DNA of 64,000 nucleotides from positions 1,853,457 to 1,917,456 of the forward strand of contig NW_023998433.1 of assembly GCF_014805625.2 (NCBI RefSeq), written 5' to 3'. Under the pieces are notes generated by a model. The model searched no databases and was not told the origin of the DNA. It saw only the letters and a program-made list of their open reading frames with translations. Shown here piece after piece: positions 59,023 to 64,000 of the stretch (the stretch's first letter is position 1; each line of letters starts with the position of its first letter). Made by a program: the position numbers and the translations under genes. Source of the stretch: Glossina fuscipes (lineage: Eukaryota; Arthropoda; Insecta; Diptera; Glossinidae).

Positions 59023-59832
59023 GTAAGAAAATTAAATTCGGTTAGGATCGAATCTTTTATACCCACCACCGTTACCCTAAAAAGACAAAAGTAAAAGAGC
59101 AAAATTTTAATGCTCGATAATGTGGAATGGGCGCAGCTTATTTCTTCTATTTTCAAAATAAAAGTTGTTATGGTATAGGCATGTGGTCGTTTTAGGGGCG
59201 TCCTTTGAACAGCTTTGGCCAATTCCAAATTCTTTTGCATATTTGTAGGCAATATCTTCATTTTTGCTAACGGGTGAATGTTTATCACAAATACTCCAAA
59301 GTTGCGCAAACTGACAGATGGACAGACAAACAGGCGAATGTGTTTATTTGAAACTGGCAAAAAATTTTTACACTTTATGGGGTTTTTGAAGCTTGTTGCT
59401 GCGCGTTATAAAGCTATTTAAAAAATAATTAAATTTTAATACGTTATAACATAGGGTAGGCGTGGTCAATTTTTTCCATTTTTGTGCACCAATGCTACGG
59501 CATCGTCCCTAGAATATGCGTTCAAATTTTTGTACATTTATTTGCTGTAGTTCTTGAGCAATGGGCAATAAAACAATTTTTTATTCCTTTTGAAAAACAG
59601 AGATATTCTCAGTTTACGTGGCGGTGTGGGCGTGTCCTTTGACCAATCTGGCGTGCAAGAACTTCCAATGTTTCTGCCAAATTTGAAGTCGATAGCTTCG
59701 TTTTTGCGGCAAGGAGAATATTTACAACGAAGAGTACACAGATCGGTTTAAAATTATATGCTGATCAAGAATGTATGTATTTTGTGGGGTCTCTGAAGCT
59801 TTCCCCCTCATCCTTCGGGGTTTGGGTATAAG
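59023..59832 (+). repeat. Dispersed TATACCC/GGGTATA repeat, longest copy
   Basis: The 5' end reads 'gtaagaaaattaaattcgg', then 'ttttatacccaccaccgtta'. The 3' end reads 'ccttcggggtttgggtata'. The ends form a short imperfect inverted repeat. The copy seems composite: a first unit has 'gacagatggacagacaaac' at about 59312-59332, and a second has 'cttccaatgtttctgccaaa' and 'ctgatcaagaatgtatgt'. No coding capacity is seen. Confidence 0.7.
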
Positions 59833-59868
59833 GATGGAAAATATTTCTGACTTTATCTTTATATCTTC

Positions 59869-59903
59869 TTTCCCCCCTCTCTCTCTCTCTCTCCCTCTCT
59901 TTC
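59869..59903. repeat. (CT)n-rich pyrimidine tract
   Basis: A 35-nt pure pyrimidine run, followed at once by AG (TTTCAG), which would be an excellent plus-strand splice acceptor if used. Confidence 0.7.
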
Positions 59904-60339
59904 AGATTCTTACAAGATTTTTAAACAAAATTAATTTATCTAATTAACCTTATACAGCTTCCGCATAATATTGAATTTGTGCGAATTATGCAGTATGTAG
60001 TCTTATTATAAAAATTTTTATACGAAAATGTAGGAAAATCGCCTTGTAAAAAATGTCTTCACATGAGAGTAACTTAGGAAGCTGCTTCTAAATTTTAAAT
60101 TTACTCTAAGAACTAATAATAATTTCTACACTTATGCCATGTGCGCGCATTAGAATAAAACGGCCAACACAAAATGAAACGAGCGATTTATCTAGGACAG
60201 TTAGAACTAAAACAAAAGAATAGTAGAATTGTGCGATTTTCTATTGAAAAATAAAAACCAAACGTAAAAAAATAGAATAGGGACCAAAACAACAAACTAA
60301 CTGTTTATGAATATACAAAGTATAACAAGAGAATTTATT

Positions 60340-60439
60340 NNNNNNNNNNNNNNNNNNNNNNNNNNNNNNNNNNNNNNNNNNNNNNNNNNNNNNNNNNNNN
60401 NNNNNNNNNNNNNNNNNNNNNNNNNNNNNNNNNNNNNNN
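60340..60439. other. Assembly gap (100 N)
   Basis: Exactly 100 unknown bases, the usual placeholder for a gap of unknown size. Distances across it are unreliable. Confidence 0.99.
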
Positions 60440-61833
60440 TTGCATTAGTTACTTAAAAAGAAATATTGGAAATCATTTTAATTTCTTGTACGTCCTCATT
60501 GATATGTAATTCTTGTTAAATATTTGCCATTAAATTAAAATAATGTGTTTTTGTGGTAAATGCGACAGATTTGAACAGAGTTGCAATTTTCCGAGTTTGT
60601 CTACTAATTTCTGCAGCCTGTATATAGTGTCTCCAACAATATTTTTTCTTGATATATGTTGGAGATTTGTTCACAACATACTTGATAAAGTCAGAAATGT
60701 TATAAAATAATGAATAAAAAGTAGTTGCCACTAGTATCGTATGTGATTGTATTGCAAATTCTAATTATACTTATTCTGAGGATTATTACAGTAAAATCTC
60801 AAATCATCTCACGTAACATATGTAAACACAGATGTGACTGGCCACATGACAATGCGATTAATTTTGAATATAGGTATACTATTCTTATTTACGTATAAAT
60901 AAATATAAATAACAGTGAAAAATGAAAAAGAATTAGAAAATAAAGAGGAAGTTGTTGACTGTTTAAAGACCAAGCAAAGAACCTTCATAATTCAGCCTAC
61001 TTGATATACGTTCTGAGTTCATTCTATGCTAACTTTGCTTTTATTTGATTGAAATTACACTTTTTTCGTAGCTAACTTTGTCAGTTTTATATCACACAAT
61101 CGTGATTTTTGCTGAGATCATAGAAATGCTTGAAATCGCCGGAATCTATCACGGAGTACATCCGTATAAAGCACATTTACGCCCAACATTCTCAAAAACT
61201 TTCTCATGAAATTAAGCCCAAAATTTGTAAAGTTACCTGTGAAAATTAATAAACAAGTATTTTCTACGACGATACGGAATGACAATTGCATATTATATTT
61301 GTCCTTTCTTTATCACACAGTTCAGCATAGAAGTGTAATCCCATTAGATCGACTAACATGAGTTAATTCCACAGTATGGTGGTTAATACAGAACCGTTAT
61401 ATAGCGGAATATAATTAATGCAAAGATTTTGAGTAAAATTATATAAACTTGAATATTGCCCTTATAAACTGATATGATGCATGCTGCGCGTATATTAGAA
61501 TTGGTTCAGAATTTTAAAGTCAACTATCCTTTTTTCTGTTTCCATCGGAATCTTAGACATTCTATAATATAAAGAACTCGAACATTTTACATATATTTTT
61601 ATATTGTGAATGCTGCATTACTCATGCTTAGGTTATAATATATATATATAATATATACAAATACTTTAGATAATAATAATATATAGGTAACCAAGATTCG
61701 CCTTGAAGCGAATGTAGTTTTGTTTATTTCTACCACGTGTAAAGTATTCATTTCTAAAACATTAACTAGAAATCACTAAATTAAGTTGACAGCACTAAAT
61801 TAACATCACTGAGTATTTTCTTCTGGAGGAAAA
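60440..61833. other. Upstream region of Listerin
   Basis: AT-rich, without ORFs or repeats I can support except a short (TA)n at about 61640-61655. The promoter and 5' UTR of Listerin should lie at the right end. Confidence 0.5.
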
Positions 61834-64000
61834 ATGGGTGGAAAACCTAAGCAGACACCACGCACTAAAAACAATGTAAAGGTAGGATTTCAAAATCAAT
61901 TTATTTTACGAACAACCAGCAATAAATTTATGTATACTTTTCAGCCTTCAAGTAGCAGCCGCAGTGCAGAACTGTTGGGTACTGCCCCAACTTTTGTAGG
62001 ATTTTCTGCTCATTCAGATTTCGGTCTGATACCATTTGCTCCTGGATTTGCCACTGCCGAATTGCCGGATACATTCGATGCCAGTATAACACCTCAGTAC
62101 CAATTGATACTAAAAAAAATGTCGAAAAAAGATTCCATGACTAAGAAGAAGGCTTTACAAGAGTTCATTAATTTAATCAGCCATTCTGAACTCGAAGAAA
62201 TGAAGACTATATTACCATTATGGCCTAAATTTTATCATAACCTTGCCAGCGATCCGGAGCATAACGTAAGAGAACTAACTCAAACTGTGTTGCACCTGCT
62301 GGTGTCGAAGTGCAAAAAAACGATCGCACCATACTTAAAGCAATTAATACCTGTGTGGTTGGCCAGTCATTTTGACAATTACGCACCAGCAGCCAGCATT
62401 GCAAGTACATGTTTTACTGAAACATTCACAAATCGTATCCGAGAAGTATGTTTGCATTGCCGATACGAGATTGTAGACTATGCTATTCGAAACTTGACAT
62501 TTCATACGCCCGCGACACTGTCACCGGGAAAGAATCTAACATCTGAAGAAGCAGAACAAAAATTCCAACGAATTGTAATATGTAGTTTAAAAGAGCTCTC
62601 ATTCTTCGTTGAGCATACAGCTGGCAGTGACGAACAAAAACAAATCCAAGAGTCTTTACAAAAATTGCTATCGCATCAAAAGTTTTGGAGTTTCGCTAAA
62701 AATAAACTAAATGCAATCAAGTAAGTATACAGTCGAATTCCGTCTAGAATCATAAAGTTTCCGAGCTTTCAATTTATAGAGCTGCTTGGTTTGAGTTTAT
62801 GTATAATATGGTTATGTACCATGCCGACGCGGTATCTCCTCAAAAAAACCAACTTATAATGCTGTCGTTTCAAAATATCGATGAATCTGATCCTCTAGTG
62901 GCTCCTCATATATGGGGCTGTGTTTTATTGCTACAAACTAATTATAAGGATTGGTAAGATAATTTTATAACTGGCTTGGCGAATACTAAATCGTTGTTAC
63001 ACCATATTAGGCATCAAACTATTGATTTCAATAAAATGATTTGGCCAAAATTCTGTTCACTTTTACGTAACAAGTTCAACCGTAACGCTCGAGCGATTTG
63101 CCCTAATTTATTACCCTTTTTTTCGCAACTTTCACAAATTGTTGAGGATGAAACCGAATGTCACTGTTTGATTAAACAGTTCTCTGATAACTTAAAGAAT
63201 ATTATTACTACAAACGACTTGAACATATCGAAGTCCGACAATATTGTTACGATAAAAACCTATTTTGAATGTATCCGTTATTTTATACAAAAACTTATCG
63301 AGAACGAGCCTATGTCGCCGGAAGCTGCTAAATTTGCGTTAATATTGTTAGAAGATAATGTTATAGATCTTCTAAAGTGGTGTTTAAGTACAACGAATCC
63401 CTTAACAGCAAAACAATGCTTTCAGCACATCGCAACTTTAATGGCATTTTTTGATAAGCAGGTGATCAGCTATAATCCATATGAGCAATTGTTAAATCAA
63501 TTTTGGAATTGTTTGTTCGTAATAACCTCTGAGGATTTCTTTAGAGAGGATGTAAATGAGTTCACTTTGGAGCGTGTTTTAGAATTGTTTAAAGATCTCT
63601 GCTTGGCTAATCCTACTTTGGAAGAGCATAAAGTTAAGTTCATTAAAAATGAACAGAATTGCGAAGACGTTGCTGATAAAGAGATAACATACCGAGAAAA
63701 TATGGAAAAGGCTGAAAGGGACGGCAAGTTGAAACAAGGCTACAGTGCAGCTAGTTTTATTAACACCAAACTGAAACGGATCGTCGTGCATTTTTTTGCA
63801 GCTTGTTTGCGGAATATACTACAATTTTCTTCGTGCAAATATATTAAATATTTACGTGTCATCATTGCTATATTTAACGATGAAGAGTTCTTTAGCCGCG
63901 TCACTGATAAGGGTACCTTAGATGCTACCTTAAGCCACATATTTGCGATTTTAGAGAGAGTGATCACAATAGATCATGACAATAAGTCCTTGGAAATTTT
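61834..64000 (+). CDS. Ltn1: Listerin E3 ubiquitin ligase (N-terminal part, runs off window)
   Basis: Listerin is the RING E3 ligase of the ribosome quality-control complex. It ubiquitinates nascent chains stuck on the 60S subunit. Exons 61834-61881, 61945-62720, 62780-62953 and 63011 onward (open to the window edge) give about 660 residues of a protein that is normally 1500-1800 long. The start is MGGKPKQTPRTKNN. The conserved N-terminal domain follows: GFSAHSDFGLIPFAPG, SITPQYQLILKKMSKKDSMT KKKALQEF in two parts, LPLWPKFYHNLASDPEHNVR, and LKQLIPVWLASHFDNY. HEAT-like helical repeats follow. The C-terminal RING lies outside the window. Intron 1 is 63 nt, a multiple of three, with no stop, so its retention would insert 21 residues. 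No frame damage is seen. Confidence 0.93.

Overview
This window looks like nuclear DNA from a brachyceran fly outside Drosophila. The sequence is AT-rich and full of (TA)n, (CT)n and homopolymer tracts. Genes are split by short GT-AG introns, many of 57-77 nt, and the readable proteins resemble Drosophila orthologues (ypsilon schachtel, SREBP, karyopherin alpha-1). A microRNA identical to Drosophila miR-9a is present. A calyptrate or related schizophoran fly is plausible, but I cannot name the species. All exon junctions were read by eye from splice consensus and reading frame.

Layout. 1-5.2 kb is mostly non-coding, with a small unrecognised two-exon candidate on the minus strand (1242-1606). 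ypsilon schachtel, a cold-shock-domain RNA-binding protein, lies on the minus strand at 5273-6925. SREBP, the membrane-bound lipid-sensing transcription factor, occupies 11151-16626 in nine coding exons. A compact cluster follows: MIX23/CCDC58 (17121-17667, +), convergent with SWI5 (17893-18147, -), which is divergent from importin alpha/Kap-alpha1 (19138-21269, +). Kap-alpha1 is convergent with the mitochondrial rRNA methyltransferase Mrm3 (21961-24453, -). Mrm3 shares a 192-bp divergent promoter with a FAM162/UPF0389 gene (24646-31325, +). The single 6.3-kb intron of that gene holds a decayed gypsy-like retrotransposon, a tRNA-derived SINE copy and a 5'-truncated LINE.

From 31.3 to 61.8 kb I find no convincing protein gene. 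This region contains mir-9a on the minus strand (hairpin about 33961-34039). A well-formed spliced exon lies 68 nt upstream of the hairpin, and strong minus-strand splice donors lie further upstream near 38.9, 46.5 and 50.9 kb. I interpret the region as the pri-mir-9a transcription unit and its regulatory DNA. It also carries a degenerate I-like LINE (51.5-54.4 kb), several copies of a dispersed repeat bounded by TATACCC/GGGTATA, more tRNA-derived repeats, many microsatellites and a 100-N assembly gap (60340-60439). Listerin (Ltn1), the ribosome quality-control E3 ligase, starts at 61834 and runs off the right edge.

The protein genes are unrelated housekeeping functions: RNA binding, lipid regulation, mitochondrial proteins, recombination, nuclear import and ribosome quality control. 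Nothing suggests co-regulation beyond shared divergent promoters. The most notable element is the mir-9a locus with its candidate spliced host transcript.
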